64,000 nt of DNA from an uncultured Cyclobacteriaceae bacterium (GTDB taxonomy: Bacteria > Bacteroidota > Bacteroidia > Cytophagales > Cyclobacteriaceae), in contig CANLOE010000006.1 of assembly GCA_947492745.1 (NCBI GenBank), positions 1 to 64,000 of the forward strand, in the 5' to 3' direction. This document shows positions 18,978-28,816 of the stretch, piece after piece (position 1 is the stretch's first letter; each line of letters begins with the position of its first letter). Both the position numbers and the translations under genes were made by a program. The notes under the pieces are model-generated. The model was given only the letters and a program-made list of their open reading frames with translations. It did not search any database and was not told the DNA's origin.

Positions 18978-19772
18978 TTGTTTGAATTTTTAATTTGAAT
19001 TTTTAAAAGAACTATAATCGGATCTGAACCCGAATTATGCATTAGAACACTGTAATGAAGCTTGTATGGAGACTGATATGAGTACTTTCTTGAATTGACC
19101 GTAGCATCACTGTGACCAACTCAAGAAAGCGTTTTCATTTTATGTCTTGAAGCCACTTAATCTGTACTGGATTTTACTTGCGTATACTATGCGTTGAAGG
19201 AATGCTGCTTGATCAGTGGTAGGGTATTCTTTTTCCGTAACTATTTACAAGAAAAGAATAAAAATGAAATTTCAATAATATTTGAGTTGTTATTTACTGT
19301 CTAATTAATTTATTTTTTATTTAATGGGATTTAAATTTTAATTATCGCAAAAAAAACCGATGGTTTTACCATGCTACTTGCGGATAGGTCGTTGCATCAG
19401 TCTGATTTTTATATTGATGATTTATAGGTATTTATGTAAGTTTTGTCTAGAAAAATGAAGCCTCTTTTAACTTTTTTATAATGAGGTGGTTTGGGCTTTT
19501 TGATTCACAATGAGAAAAAACACTCCATCTTTCCTTTAGGGTAGAATGTAAAACTCGGTCAAGCATACTCCATCATGAAGGCTATCGATCATTTTGGGTT
19601 GAAAATAAGATGCAAAGTGAACCGGACGTAGAGTACGGGTTCAGACCATGGCTGTACTATTAATGGGAGACCTCACTTTCTGATGCTTTTTAGATGTATG
19701 GTGAATACTATTTTCTTCATTGAAAAAGTTGTATACTACAAAAGAATGCTACTTCATCAGAATTCCGTGACT
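18978..19772. other. Spacer between the GH86 and hutH genes, with a degenerate family B repeat
   Basis: The part at about 19027-19200 starts AACCCGAATTATGCATTAG and keeps a worn core (ACCGTAGCATCACTGTGACC), so it is a decayed family B copy. Near 19580 a short family A end, ATCGATCATTTTGGGTT, is present. The remainder is AT-rich with no gene; promoters for the divergent GH86 and hutH genes must lie here but none is clear. Confidence 0.55.
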
Positions 19773-21353
19773 ATGAAAACATATCAATTCGAATACGGTA
19801 TATCACAACTTAGTTTGACCAAGATGATGGAAATCGCTGAAGGAAAACGGCAGGGCATACTGTCGGAAAAAGCTATTACCAAGATTGGACACAGTCAATC
19901 AACGACCGAAAAGATGGCCAAAGGCACCCGCTCTGTTTATGGTATCAATACAGGGTTCGGACCATTGTATACCACAAAAATTGCTGCGGATAAAACGGCC
20001 TTATTACAACATAACCTATTGAAGAGCCATAGTGTGGGTGTTGGGAAACGAGTACCCTCCATCATTGCCAAACTGATGTTGATTGCTAAAGTACACTCCT
20101 TGGCTCAAGGTTATTCCGGGATAAGGGTAGAGACCCTAGAGCGCATTTGCTGGCATATCGATGAGGAGGTGCTTCCCCTAGTTCCTGAGAAAGGGTCTGT
20201 GGGGGCTTCGGGTGACTTGGCACCTTTGGCACACTTGTTTTTGCCCCTTATCGGGTATGGAAAGGTTGATTATCAAGGGCGCGTCCTTCCCTCCATGGAG
20301 GTGCTTCGGCTTTATGGCCTGGAACCTCTGGCCCTAGCACCGAAAGAGGCACTTGCCTTGATCAATGGCACGCAGTTTATACTCTCTTATGGGGTGCTAT
20401 TTGCTTTTCATTTTGGCAGGGCGCTGGATTTGGCCGATGTGATAGGGGCACTTACTTTGGAGGGGATTCAGGGTTCGATTCAACCCTTTTTGCCGGAACT
20501 CCATGAACTAAGGCCTTACTTGGGAAGTCAGCGCGTAGCGGCAAGATTGATGGCCTTGTTAACAGGTTCGGGTATTTCGGGAATGCTAAATGATAAAGAA
20601 CGGGTACAAGATCCTTATTCACTGAGATGCATGCCGGCAGTGCATGGTGCTTCACTCAATGCTTGGTACCACTTGAGGGATATCCTCGAAATAGAGCTCA
20701 ATGCCGTCACGGACAATCCTGTCATCCTGCCCGATGGTCGGTCTATCAGTGGTGGCAATTTTCATGGGCAGCCTCTCGCCATGCCCATTGATTATGCCGC
20801 AGTGGCTACAGCGGAGCTGGGCAGTATATCCGAACGCCGCTCATACCTATTACTGGAAGGGAAATTTGGTTTGCCCAAAATGCTAGTGAGAAATGCAGGA
20901 CTCAATTCGGGGTTTATGCTCCCACAGTATACGGCGGCGGCTTTGGTCAGTGAGAACAAGGGACTGTGCTTTCCAAATAGTGCTGACAGTATTCCTACGG
21001 GAATGGGCCAAGAAGACCATGTGTCCATGGGGGCGATCAGTGCCAGAAAAGCGTATGATATGGTCCGGAATGTAGAGTATATATTGGCCATAGAACTCAT
21101 GTATGCCGTACAGGCCATCGACTTTAGACGGCCCTTAAAATCCAGTCCCATACTAGAAGTGGTGCATACCTATGTCCGAGACCACATTGGCCACGTAGAC
21201 GAAGATCGCATATTCGGTGAGGATGTAGAATTGTTGTACGGTCTGATTACCAAAGACGCGTTGGGAGCTGATATCCGTAATGAGGCCAAAGCGCTCGGGT
21301 TGGACGTTTTTACGATGCTATGGGACAGTAGCTATGATACGGATAGGAACTAA
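19773..21353 (+). CDS. hutH: Histidine ammonia-lyase
   Basis: A 526-residue MIO enzyme that removes ammonia from L-histidine to give urocanate, the first step of histidine breakdown in the cytoplasm. The self-forming cofactor triad is Ala145-Ser146-Gly147 in GSVGASGDLAPLAH. The N-terminal lid region has NTGFGPLYTTKI, and the substrate-selectivity pair is Ser-His in NLLKSHSVGVG, which fits histidine rather than tyrosine or phenylalanine lyases. The start at 19773 (MKTYQFEYG) is chosen because it puts the MIO triad near its usual position; upstream in-frame codons add an unlikely 30 residues. No other hut gene is adjacent. It overlaps the convergent gene by 4 nt. Confidence 0.92.
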   Translation: MKTYQFEYGISQLSLTKMMEIAEGKRQGILSEKAITKIGHSQSTTEKMAKGTRSVYGINTGFGPLYTTKIAADKTALLQHNLLKSHSVGVGKRVPSIIAKLMLIAKVHSLAQGYSGIRVETLERICWHIDEEVLPLVPEKGSVGASGDLAPLAHLFLPLIGYGKVDYQGRVLPSMEVLRLYGLEPLALAPKEALALINGTQFILSYGVLFAFHFGRALDLADVIGALTLEGIQGSIQPFLPELHELRPYLGSQRVAARLMALLTGSGISGMLNDKERVQDPYSLRCMPAVHGASLNAWYHLRDILEIELNAVTDNPVILPDGRSISGGNFHGQPLAMPIDYAAVATAELGSISERRSYLLLEGKFGLPKMLVRNAGLNSGFMLPQYTAAALVSENKGLCFPNSADSIPTGMGQEDHVSMGAISARKAYDMVRNVEYILAIELMYAVQAIDFRRPLKSSPILEVVHTYVRDHIGHVDEDRIFGEDVELLYGLITKDALGADIRNEAKALGLDVFTMLWDSSYDTDRN

Positions 21354-22351
21354 AGGCCTATGGTTCCCATAATCGCAAAATGATCGGACTTTCCTTTACG
21401 GATTACTTTGGCCGAAATAGGCCTGAGCTTTCCTTGCATAAAAATATAGTCCAATGTGGTCAGGGGGTGACCGATAGTCGAACTGTTGGGGAAATTACGG
21501 CCAAATCCTTCTCCCTTGGCAGTATACAGGTCTCCCCACTCTTCCAATATCGTTTTATACAAGGGGTCGATATCCATGGTATTAAAGTCGCCGACAACTA
21601 TTTTGGGAAAAGTAGTCCGGCTTCGGAACCATAGATTTACCTGGGCATATTCCGAGTATCGCTGCTTGAAATTGTTCTTATATAAAGGGTAAAAACACTT
21701 AGGGTTTTCGAGGGCGACGGCAGGAGAACTTAAGTGGACATTGCCTAGAAACAATCCTTTTCCGTCGATATCGAGAAATATATACTGACCCAGTAGTCTG
21801 CCTTTGCTGTTGTAGACATATTCATTGTTCTTAATAGGGTACTTGGAATAGATACCGATACCGTAGGCATTGTTCAGAGGGCGTGTATAGCGATAGGGGT
21901 ATAGTGTACTCAGTTCTCGGGAAAGAAGTTCTTCCCACTGAGGAGTCAGTTCCTGTAAGGCCAGTATATCGGGCATTTGTTTCTTGATGAGTCTGAGCGA
22001 AAGGTCAGGGCGCCTATTTTTAAAAAAAAGATTATAGGTCATAATCTTAACGTTCATAGGTGCTGTATTTGCTGTAGTATCGGGGAGTCGGTAGTGTTGT
22101 GATACGTCCCAGTACCACTCTGCGAAGAGCAACAGTAAGCAAAAGAAGGCAATGCCCTTTCTTGGCATATCTTTAACCATCAAGCTTAGGAAGAACAGGA
22201 AGCCGGCCCATACCCATCTTGTACCCATCAGTACTGTACCCCATAGAAAATGATGCCGGAACAAGAGCATACATAATACCATGATGATGATACACCCAAA
22301 AAGTAAATGACTCACATTGCGCGAAATGGATTTTATCATCACGGTTTTCAT
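21350..22351 (-). CDS. Membrane-anchored endonuclease/exonuclease/phosphatase-family protein
   Basis: A 333-residue protein. Three hydrophobic helices fill about residues 10-90 (VSHLLFGCIIIMVLCMLLF; WVWAGFLFFLSLMV; IAFFCLLLLFAEWYWDVSQ). They precede an EEP-fold domain with the metal and catalytic motifs LALQELTPQWEEL, VVGDFNTMDIDP and KSDHFAIMGTI. EEP enzymes cut phosphodiester or phosphomonoester bonds in nucleic acids, inositol phosphates or sphingolipids; in Bacteroidota this membrane-tethered form is common but its substrate is not established. The last 4 nt overlap the end of hutH on the opposite strand, with no terminator between. Confidence 0.85.
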   Translation of the reverse strand: MKTVMIKSISRNVSHLLFGCIIIMVLCMLLFRHHFLWGTVLMGTRWVWAGFLFFLSLMVKDMPRKGIAFFCLLLLFAEWYWDVSQHYRLPDTTANTAPMNVKIMTYNLFFKNRRPDLSLRLIKKQMPDILALQELTPQWEELLSRELSTLYPYRYTRPLNNAYGIGIYSKYPIKNNEYVYNSKGRLLGQYIFLDIDGKGLFLGNVHLSSPAVALENPKCFYPLYKNNFKQRYSEYAQVNLWFRSRTTFPKIVVGDFNTMDIDPLYKTILEEWGDLYTAKGEGFGRNFPNSSTIGHPLTTLDYIFMQGKLRPISAKVIRKGKSDHFAIMGTIGL

Positions 22352-22439
22352 AGTGCTAGAGGTACGGTTCCATTCTATCTATAGACTTATATACTTAGTT
22401 ATATTGACTTTATTTTGGTCATTTCATTGAATCCGGTAC

Positions 22440-22690
22440 ATCGTTGAACGTAATCCGAATTCCGGTAGTTCATTTGAAAATTTTTCTGTCCGGGCGCAGC
22501 GTTTTCAAAATTTTCTGCATCCCACAGGCTGTTCCGAAGTCTCTCCTGACTTCGTCCTGCTTGATTTTTATCGATAGGACCGAGCGTAAGGAAAGGGCTC
22601 GGGGAACCCTTTCAGCGAAGCGCCCGGTCTGCCGCGCAGGAGTAAGCGCCCGGCCAGCTTGAGGCGAAACAAAAGGGTAGATACAAAGGT
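22440..22690 (-). repeat. Divergent family C-like repeat
   Basis: Contains ATAGGACCGAGCGTAAGGAA and the GC-rich stretch GCGCCCGGTCTGCCGCGC, which line up with AGGACCGAGCGTTAAGAAAA in the complement of 34720-34880. It is more GC-rich than other copies. The rest of 22352-22945 has no gene. Confidence 0.5.
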
Positions 22691-22945
22691 GTCTTCTGCC
22701 ATTTTAGCAATGAAAAGATGTTTTTCGACAAGAATGTATATGGATAGGGTCAAAATGAAGCAGCATGGATAATCCTATAGCCAAGCATATAAGTCCAACG
22801 GATGATATATCGACAAATTGTTGAAATAGTTGGTATATCTATGTATATAAGTCTGTCTATCTATATCTTCTATCAGCTTTTGCTTGGGTGATACCAGTTC
22901 CTGAAAATAGGAATACTCAGGCCCAATTTTTGAGTATATCCTATT

Positions 22946-24418
22946 TTAGGGCTTGCCCGATAGCTCGTAGACATACCAAGCATTGGTTCTTTCTATCCAA
23001 TGGTTAAAATTAAAGAGCAATACCCACTCTGGGAATGAAGCGTATACCAAACGATGCTTTTTCTCAAAGCCTTTGGGCCGATGTTTGTGATTGAACACAA
23101 TCAGTTGATGATGATGCATATCTTCTTGAATATCCTTCAGTGCTGTTATCTTTTGTGTGTCTAGATTTCTTTTTTTGTACCATTCGATATCATAGACCCT
23201 TAGGTAAGGGTTCTGCTGTATGTAATACAGCGTCGTAGGACTGTCGTATTGTCTATAAATGCTGTGATACAAGCCAATCTGATTGTCTGCCGGACGAAAA
23301 GCGATGACCACGAGCAGTATATAATTACTGAACAAAAGTACATTGATGGTGGGTATGACAAAACGCTCGAAAAAGCGTTGCTCAAAATACCGCTCTTTCA
23401 AAACAGCGATGCCCTCCATCATGATAAAAGGCATAAAGACTATTATGGGAAAGAGAAAACGACTTTCTTTGTGGCCAATCGCAAAGTGAACGAATAAAAA
23501 AGGTACGATACTCCAGGTAATGGCATGTCGACTTCTATAGAGGCAGAAGACAAAGGTCGCGGGTATGAAAAGTAGGCTCAAAGGAGCACCTTTTTCCAGT
23601 ACCTTACCGAAGTACCAATACCAGGGGGCTTCCCCAAAGGAAGATACTTTCCCTTGAATCAGGTTTTGGTCGAGATAGTTCCAAGAAGTGATTACCCATT
23701 CCCCATAAAACCAACTGTCCATCAATACACCTGCTATAACAACCAATACTATCCCAGATAGTAGGGCCGTGAGTTCCGAAAACTTTCTGTGATCGATAAT
23801 GAAAAGCCACATGGAGAAACCCAAAACCAAAAAACCCGATTGAAAACGAAATAGGAAGGAAAAGCCCAAAAGGCAACCTATCCCAAAAAAATAAATCAAT
23901 CTATCCTTTCTTATTGAAAAATAGAGGGCATAAGCCAAAGCAAAGCTAATACCCGACCAGTTTTCCGAAGAGAACCTCACTCCATTGTAGACCAAAAACC
24001 AAAGTAAAAAAGAAAATACAAGAAACCACTGCTGAAGCTGACCTTCTTTGAACCTAGGACGATGTACTCGGTATAAAATCCATATTGTCGCCCATGTAAA
24101 GATTGCAGAAAGTAAGCGAAAGAAAAATGCGATAGTAAAGGGATCGCCCTGTCCGGTGAGGGCGAAAATGTTATGAACAATAACCACCATTATCGGCTGT
24201 AGAGTAGGGCGCATCTTACTGTGGTACTCCCATGGCAAATGCTCACTACTGACCGTACCTAGTTTCGAACCTGCAAATTCCAGTATCTGGAAATGTTCGT
24301 CGAAGTGATGATAACCCTGAGAGAAAAAAACAGCAATGAGAAATGCAATGCCGCTAAGGATATGGATTTTTTTCTCTTTTAGTGAAATGGTTTGTTCAGT
24401 GAGAGTTTTTAACTTCAA
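22946..24418 (-). CDS. GT22-like (ALG9/GPI-mannosyltransferase type) membrane glycosyltransferase
   Basis: A 490-residue polytopic protein with about ten hydrophobic segments. The first extracytoplasmic loop carries the acidic motif HFDEHFQ (Asp40-Glu41), followed by PWEYHSKMRPTLQP, and a later loop has GHKESRFLFPI. Both are the diagnostic signatures of the ALG9/PIG-B mannosyltransferase family (GT22), which use a polyprenyl-phosphate sugar donor on the outer face of the membrane. The acceptor in bacteria is unknown; glycolipid or protein glycosylation is possible. The gene is single, on the same strand as the flanking hydrolase but separated by more than 300 nt. Confidence 0.8.
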   Translation of the reverse strand: MKLKTLTEQTISLKEKKIHILSGIAFLIAVFFSQGYHHFDEHFQILEFAGSKLGTVSSEHLPWEYHSKMRPTLQPIMVVIVHNIFALTGQGDPFTIAFFFRLLSAIFTWATIWILYRVHRPRFKEGQLQQWFLVFSFLLWFLVYNGVRFSSENWSGISFALAYALYFSIRKDRLIYFFGIGCLLGFSFLFRFQSGFLVLGFSMWLFIIDHRKFSELTALLSGIVLVVIAGVLMDSWFYGEWVITSWNYLDQNLIQGKVSSFGEAPWYWYFGKVLEKGAPLSLLFIPATFVFCLYRSRHAITWSIVPFLFVHFAIGHKESRFLFPIIVFMPFIMMEGIAVLKERYFEQRFFERFVIPTINVLLFSNYILLVVIAFRPADNQIGLYHSIYRQYDSPTTLYYIQQNPYLRVYDIEWYKKRNLDTQKITALKDIQEDMHHHQLIVFNHKHRPKGFEKKHRLVYASFPEWVLLFNFNHWIERTNAWYVYELSGKP

Positions 24419-24741
24419 CAGTTCTATCGGGTATGAGTACTAGCTTCAAACGATGATGAAATTACCATAAATATCCAATAAAAAAAAACGATAATTTTAT
24501 TTTGGATTTCGCATTACTGATTTTTACTTGTGAAAGTAAAAGATATGAAATTTAAAGTATTGAAAGTTAGATTTTTATAAGTTTTGGGCCTTGCCGCTAT
24601 CAATACTAAAGTAATGGAAACCATCGACTTGAGGACTACTGGAAAACACTTTTTTGCTCTATTCAGGTTCGGCAAAGGGCAGAAGTTTCAGCAAACCGGG
24701 CCGGAGAGTAGAGGATTGGCTCATTGGGCATCCCATTTGCT
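24419..24741. other. Gene-free spacer
   Basis: AT-rich near 24470-24580. No ORF with family features, no member of repeat families A-D and no clear terminator were seen. Confidence 0.4.
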
Positions 24742-26862
24742 CTACCACTTGCTGATTTTGTGTTGAAACATATCATTCTGAGTACGTATCTTTAAGTGAT
24801 ACATCCCCGAACTAAAGGGACTCATGTCGATTTTTTCTTTTGGAGTATATTTCCATGTTCCCAAAGTCTTGCCTTTGGCATCGAAAATAGCTATTTCGGC
24901 TTCTTTTGCATTGAAGTTTTCGACCTCGAAAGTATTGATGACGGGATTTGGAAATACTTTTAGTCCTAGGCCTTCGCCTTTGGGTTCTTCCGGTTCTTCT
25001 CCGGTATCCAGTGGGGCGATACTTTCAGGATTAATGGTAACCACATTGATAGAATATCCGGGAAGGAGAATCGCATCCTTTCCTTTGACTGTTGTCCATG
25101 GTTTTTCTTTCATGGCATACGGCGCTCTTCCCAGAACAGGTTCGGAGAACGATTCCAAGGTATATTCTCCCTTATAAGCTTTCCCGTCAATGATGATTTT
25201 CAATGGACTTTCACTGGGCAATTTGTTAATGGCGAATACTTTGATGAGCTCTCCTTCTTTCACGGCACGTGCGTTGATAGCGGGAAGACCGACTTCCAGT
25301 GCAGCACTTTGACCAACAGCTTCGTACAATATATTGTTTTTAAAAGTGTTGATCATCATTTCGTACATCACACCAAGGCGAGTTTTCACAATAGCTCTTT
25401 TTTCCCAGCTCCACCCAAACAGTGAGGTCGCATGGTATGGATTGGACTGGAAAAAGATATGAATACTGGCTTGATCGACGAGACCCCTATCAGCTCCTTG
25501 TAAAATGGCCATGAAAATATCTGCCGTTCCCAGTGCCTGTATAAAATTCGGGGGCAGTTCATGGGAGAGTATCGCCCACTCGGTCAGTAACAATGGCTTT
25601 TGGCCAAACACAGCTTCGTACTCGTCAAAGTAGTTCAGGATTTTTTTATAGGCACTCAACATTACCTTTCCCGAATAGGCATTGAACATAAATGTTGCAG
25701 GATCGATATACGGGTGTATGACAACACCGTCATAATACTCTTTATTCTCTGCTAGGCGTTTGGCCCAAGGGTCTCCCGCTATATTTTCATGATGTATGTT
25801 TACGGCTGTTTTCAGCCCCGGTACTACCGCTTTCAATGCTTTTGAGACTTCTCGGCTGTGTTTTAGGTATCCGTCCAGATCTTTGACCTGTCCATAGTTC
25901 TGCCCATTGAAATAGTTTTCATTCCCCAGTTCTATCCAAGGAATGTCCAAGCCCACATCTAACCTATTCTTAAGACGTCGTACATTCTTATCCTTGCTAT
26001 CGTGTATCATGTTGAACATGAGTATGGAACTGGCTTTTGTTGTTGTGGTCAGTGCTGCATAGTCGTCAAAGGCAAACTTAAAGTCTCTATTGATGGCTGA
26101 CGAGAACAATCCATAACTTTTGGTCCAACCGTCTTCGTAGAAAGCATCTTTTTCCCAATTGTAAAAATTACCGACAGTCCCAGCGGGAAACCGTATACTG
26201 GGGAGTCCTATGTAGCGATATAGTTCCTGCGCTCTTTCATCTTCATAGCCGAAGGGCGCTGCTACATGATGGGTATTGGCCCCCAAAAGGTCATTATTGA
26301 AAGGGCGGCCCTTTCGGGTATCGATAGCGATGGTACACCCATTGGTGATGGGTGTGGAAAAAGGAAATGTATAGCTGCTTGGTGGTGGTGTAGTGGATAG
26401 GCGTGGATTACGAACCCTGAGTGTACCCTCGGCATTTTGTACCGATAGTTCCAAGGTCACTTCGGGACTTTTATAAGTGTCGAAACGCTTTACTCGAATG
26501 CCCGTGGTGAACCATTTGTCCTGTAGGTCTTCCGTCAGATTGATGGCACCGATACGTCCGTAGATGCTGTATAATTTCAGTTTGGGCCGTGCATAGGCCT
26601 CTTTACCTACTTTGATGTTTTCCAGTTTCACATCGGCGACAAAATAGATGTCCCGAACGGGATCGACTTTTTTGGTCAGCACAGCTTTGACATATTTTTG
26701 TGGGTCCCCTTGTAGGGTCAGTACATCAGCATTTATAATGACTCCTTTATCCAGCTGCCATTTGTTCTTTGAAAAGGAAACATCCGGAAGTTGCGCATAA
26801 GAAATCGTTGATGCTAGGGTGAGTACCCAAAACATGATTGTTTTTAGGGTTCTGTTCAGCAT
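24742..26862 (-). CDS. Secreted clan GH-A glycoside hydrolase with T9SS sorting domain
   Basis: A 706-residue secreted protein: signal peptide (about 1-23), an N-terminal beta domain (about 24-165), and a (beta/alpha)8 catalytic domain (about 170-560). Catalytic candidates are Glu315 in IELGNENYF (acid/base) and Glu428 in LLLTEWAIL (nucleophile), the order expected for clan GH-A retaining enzymes such as GH39 and GH51. A small beta domain follows. The last 70 residues (LKVFPNPVINTFEVENF... ending MFQHKISKW) are a type IX secretion sorting domain. The family number and substrate cannot be fixed by eye. Presence near the GH86 enzyme suggests algal galactan or arabinose-containing glycans, but no SusC/SusD pair is in view. 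Confidence 0.8.
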   Translation of the reverse strand: MLNRTLKTIMFWVLTLASTISYAQLPDVSFSKNKWQLDKGVIINADVLTLQGDPQKYVKAVLTKKVDPVRDIYFVADVKLENIKVGKEAYARPKLKLYSIYGRIGAINLTEDLQDKWFTTGIRVKRFDTYKSPEVTLELSVQNAEGTLRVRNPRLSTTPPPSSYTFPFSTPITNGCTIAIDTRKGRPFNNDLLGANTHHVAAPFGYEDERAQELYRYIGLPSIRFPAGTVGNFYNWEKDAFYEDGWTKSYGLFSSAINRDFKFAFDDYAALTTTTKASSILMFNMIHDSKDKNVRRLKNRLDVGLDIPWIELGNENYFNGQNYGQVKDLDGYLKHSREVSKALKAVVPGLKTAVNIHHENIAGDPWAKRLAENKEYYDGVVIHPYIDPATFMFNAYSGKVMLSAYKKILNYFDEYEAVFGQKPLLLTEWAILSHELPPNFIQALGTADIFMAILQGADRGLVDQASIHIFFQSNPYHATSLFGWSWEKRAIVKTRLGVMYEMMINTFKNNILYEAVGQSAALEVGLPAINARAVKEGELIKVFAINKLPSESPLKIIIDGKAYKGEYTLESFSEPVLGRAPYAMKEKPWTTVKGKDAILLPGYSINVVTINPESIAPLDTGEEPEEPKGEGLGLKVFPNPVINTFEVENFNAKEAEIAIFDAKGKTLGTWKYTPKEKIDMSPFSSGMYHLKIRTQNDMFQHKISKW

Positions 26863-27265
26863 GTTTACAATTAGGATAGCTTATCTGATTTTGATATATA
26901 AGATGCTTGGCATCATTACGTGAAATTAAACCTTTTGCTACTTAGTTGCAAGGTTTTTTTATGTGGCCAAGTGAAAATTTTCATATTTTTTTAGGTTTTA
27001 ATGGATGTATTAAGTTCTGTAAACGTGGTATTTATGAAAAATTATTCCTTAAATCAGATGTTGGTAGTATTAGTTTTGTTGGAAAAGTACAATAAGTGTA
27101 ATTGCTTAAGGAATAATAGGTGTTATCGCCTCATAAACAAGGGGTGACCATTGTAAATGCATTTGTCCCTATGAAGGTGAAGCTCCCCCGAGCATGAGGT
27201 TTCCGTACATTCAAAACCTCATTGGTCTTACCCATTTTATGCTCTAAATCAATGCTGATTCCATC
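26863..27265. other. Spacer with small hairpins
   Basis: No gene. A perfect 9 bp stem, ATGAGGTTT / AAACCTCAT (27194-27222), lies about 45 nt past the end of the next gene on the minus strand and may help end its transcript. A second hairpin (27261-27283, CCATCTCAA / TTGAGATGG) overlaps that gene's stop codon. A GC-poor hairpin followed by seven T residues on the plus strand lies at about 26928-26960, with no plus-strand gene before it. Confidence 0.4.
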
Positions 27266-27679
27266 TCAAGGGTTTTGAGATGGGTTTGAAGCTTCATAAT
27301 GATATTGAAGCTTCCAGTGCTGTAACCAGATACTTTCGGCGTTCGCTTTAGGACCTTGTTCTGTGATGTATCTTTCGATAACCCGCACTGCTTGGAATAC
27401 TGCATTTTCATCCGGGTCCATATGTTCAAGAAGGTGTCGCGAAGCCCATACATTTGTATGATAGGATGACTCCTGTAGCAATTCGGCAAACTTATCGGTA
27501 TGTTGTGGTAATCGAAGTCTCTGAGCGATTTTGGACATCTTTTTGATGGCTTTATTACCGGATTTGATGGACTCCATATCGCTAAGGTCAACTTCAAAAT
27601 AGGTCTGGGCAAATTTCCTATATTCCTCAATGGCAGTAATTACTTCTTTAGGGGAGAGAGTAGGTTGTTTCTGGCTCAT
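27266..27679 (-). CDS. Small helical protein, DUF2019-like
   Basis: About 137 residues from the ATG at 27679 (MSQKQPTLSPKEV). The longer in-frame start at 27775 reads into a mobile-repeat end and is rejected. The protein is mostly helical and looks like HEAT/DUF2019-type proteins (ANKAIKK-like lead, FAELLQESSYHTNVWASRHL, followed by a short helix pair). Function is unknown; proteins of this kind are often immunity or accessory proteins, which is only an analogy. It lies alone beside a nest of mobile repeats. Confidence 0.55.
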   Translation of the reverse strand: MSQKQPTLSPKEVITAIEEYRKFAQTYFEVDLSDMESIKSGNKAIKKMSKIAQRLRLPQHTDKFAELLQESSYHTNVWASRHLLEHMDPDENAVFQAVRVIERYITEQGPKANAESIWLQHWKLQYHYEASNPSQNP

Positions 27680-27700
27680 GGACGCAAAAGTAATCATAAT

Positions 27701-28155
27701 AAGAGACTGTTTTGAACTGCGCCTTTCATTTTCCTGTCTATCTATCGATTTCCAAGGAGCAAAAGGGATGAGCATAGACCATATTCATCTCAAATTTGTA
27801 CTTCCTCCATCATGCTCATTTCTGATGGACCCAAATTGATCGATAGAAATCGTGATGAGCGTATGAATAGCAAAATACCGGCCATTTGGATTCGTTCGGC
27901 ATAGCACCGCTATGGTGAATGAAGACCGGTGGGCAAAGCTTCCGGTAGGAAGCTATTTATGCGCGGAATAGGTTCTCTATTGATCATTTTGGGATGAACC
28001 TCTTTCAGCGCATGATTTGCCTATCCTTAAGGACGTAGGACTGTCGCTTTTGTCGAAAATGTTCTCAGGATACCTTCTTTATGCTCGGTCCTGCCTCATC
28101 CTGCACTAAAACAAGCGATGATACATGCTAAAAGGATTTACCAATAGTCTCTAAG
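27701..28155 (+). repeat. Family C-like copy C2, apparently containing family A copy A3
   Basis: The left end AAGAGACTGTTTTGAA and right end AATAGTCTCTAAG resemble the inverted termini of copy C1. The right half holds GAAAATGTTCTCAGGATACC and ATGCTCGGTCCTGCCTCATC, matching family C. A complete family A unit (27829-27994) lies inside. The two halves are divergent, so the pairing is tentative. Confidence 0.45.
27829..27994 (+). repeat. Dispersed inverted-repeat family A, copy A3
   Basis: Runs from ACCCAAATTGATCGATAG to TATTGATCATTTTGGGA with the core GGCATAGCACCGCTATGGTG. It is close to identical with 30596-30764. Confidence 0.85.
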
Positions 28156-28322
28156 TCAAGTTCTGTTCAAAGAATTCTAGTTTTGTTATGCAGAACATGA
28201 TTTCTGAGAAATCAAATAGATTTTTCCTTTTGCCTAGACTTTCACTGCTACTTATATGGGGCAATGGTATATGTATACCTGTAATCTATCTTTGGTGACG
28301 AATTATACAAACTTAGCTTTTA

Positions 28323-28485
28323 TACCCAAACGCAATTGTTTTGGGACAAACTGAAGATCATTTCGAAAGTACTGTTCCGCCCAGAACGACCCTAACAACC
28401 AATCTACCAATGACTATTTTACCAATACAGTGTTTTCCCCTAATTTGCTGGACTCCGAATTTCCCATTTCACTTTTTCTTGAGTA
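28323..28485 (+). mobile_element. Miniature element (MITE) with IS630 ends
   Basis: A 163 bp element starting TACCCAAACG (identical to the first 10 nt of the IS630 at 11785) with TTTTGGGACAAA soon after. It ends ACTTTTTCTTGAGTA, matching the IS630 right end (CATTTTTCATTGAGTA). It has TA on both sides (28321-28322, 28486-28487) and lies inside family D copy D3. It has no transposase and could be moved in trans by the IS630 enzyme. Confidence 0.85.
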
Positions 28486-28577
28486 TAAAATCGCCTATCT
28501 TCCTGCTCATTTTGCTTCACTTTGCGCTGACAACCCTCAGGATAGCGCTGCTATCCCTGCGGTTCTCGCCTTGATTG

Positions 28578-28744
28578 AACCCGCATGCATTGGAAAATCT
28601 ACTGCGGATCTAAATAGCTGCAAACCGGCCGTTGCACTACGTTTTTTGAAGTCACCATAGCAGTGCTATGCTAAATCCAATAAAACTCCCTGATGTATTG
28701 CTATCTAAACCCTCGCTACGAAGTTCCAACGCATAATCCGGGTT
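28578..28744 (+). repeat. Dispersed inverted-repeat family B, copy B3 (inserted in D3)
   Basis: Starts AACCCGCATGCATTGG, has the core CACCATAGCAGTGCTATGC, and ends CGCATAATCCGGGTT. Flanks TTGATTGAA and GAAACTAAAATGACCC rejoin into the continuous TTGATTGAAACAAAATGACC of D2. This shows that family B units insert as discrete elements, with 1-3 nt of repeated flank. Confidence 0.85.
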
Positions 28745-28816
28745 GAAACTAAAATGACCCGTGGAATCTTATACGACATTAGAAGCCCAAATTTGCATTA
28801 GACAAATCAATACCCA

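Larger units (their letters stand above)
28303..28800 (+). repeat. Family D copy D3, interrupted by two insertions
   Basis: Compared with the uninterrupted copy at 1519-1683, the sequence TTATACAAACTTAGCTTT is followed by a foreign 165 bp, then AAATCGCCTATCTTCCTG to TTCTCGCCTTGATTGAA, then a foreign 167 bp (family B), then ACTAAAATGACCCGTGGAATC to the end. The age order is therefore D first, then the two insertions. Confidence 0.85.

Noticed and set aside
26928-26960. Plus-strand terminator-like hairpin followed by seven T residues
   Set aside because: No plus-strand gene or promoter precedes it; kept only as a remark in the spacer entry.
28341-28574. Possible transposase fragment inside the IS630-type miniature element
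   Set aside because: The translation has no IS630 motif and the frame crosses the element end; the element is best treated as non-coding.
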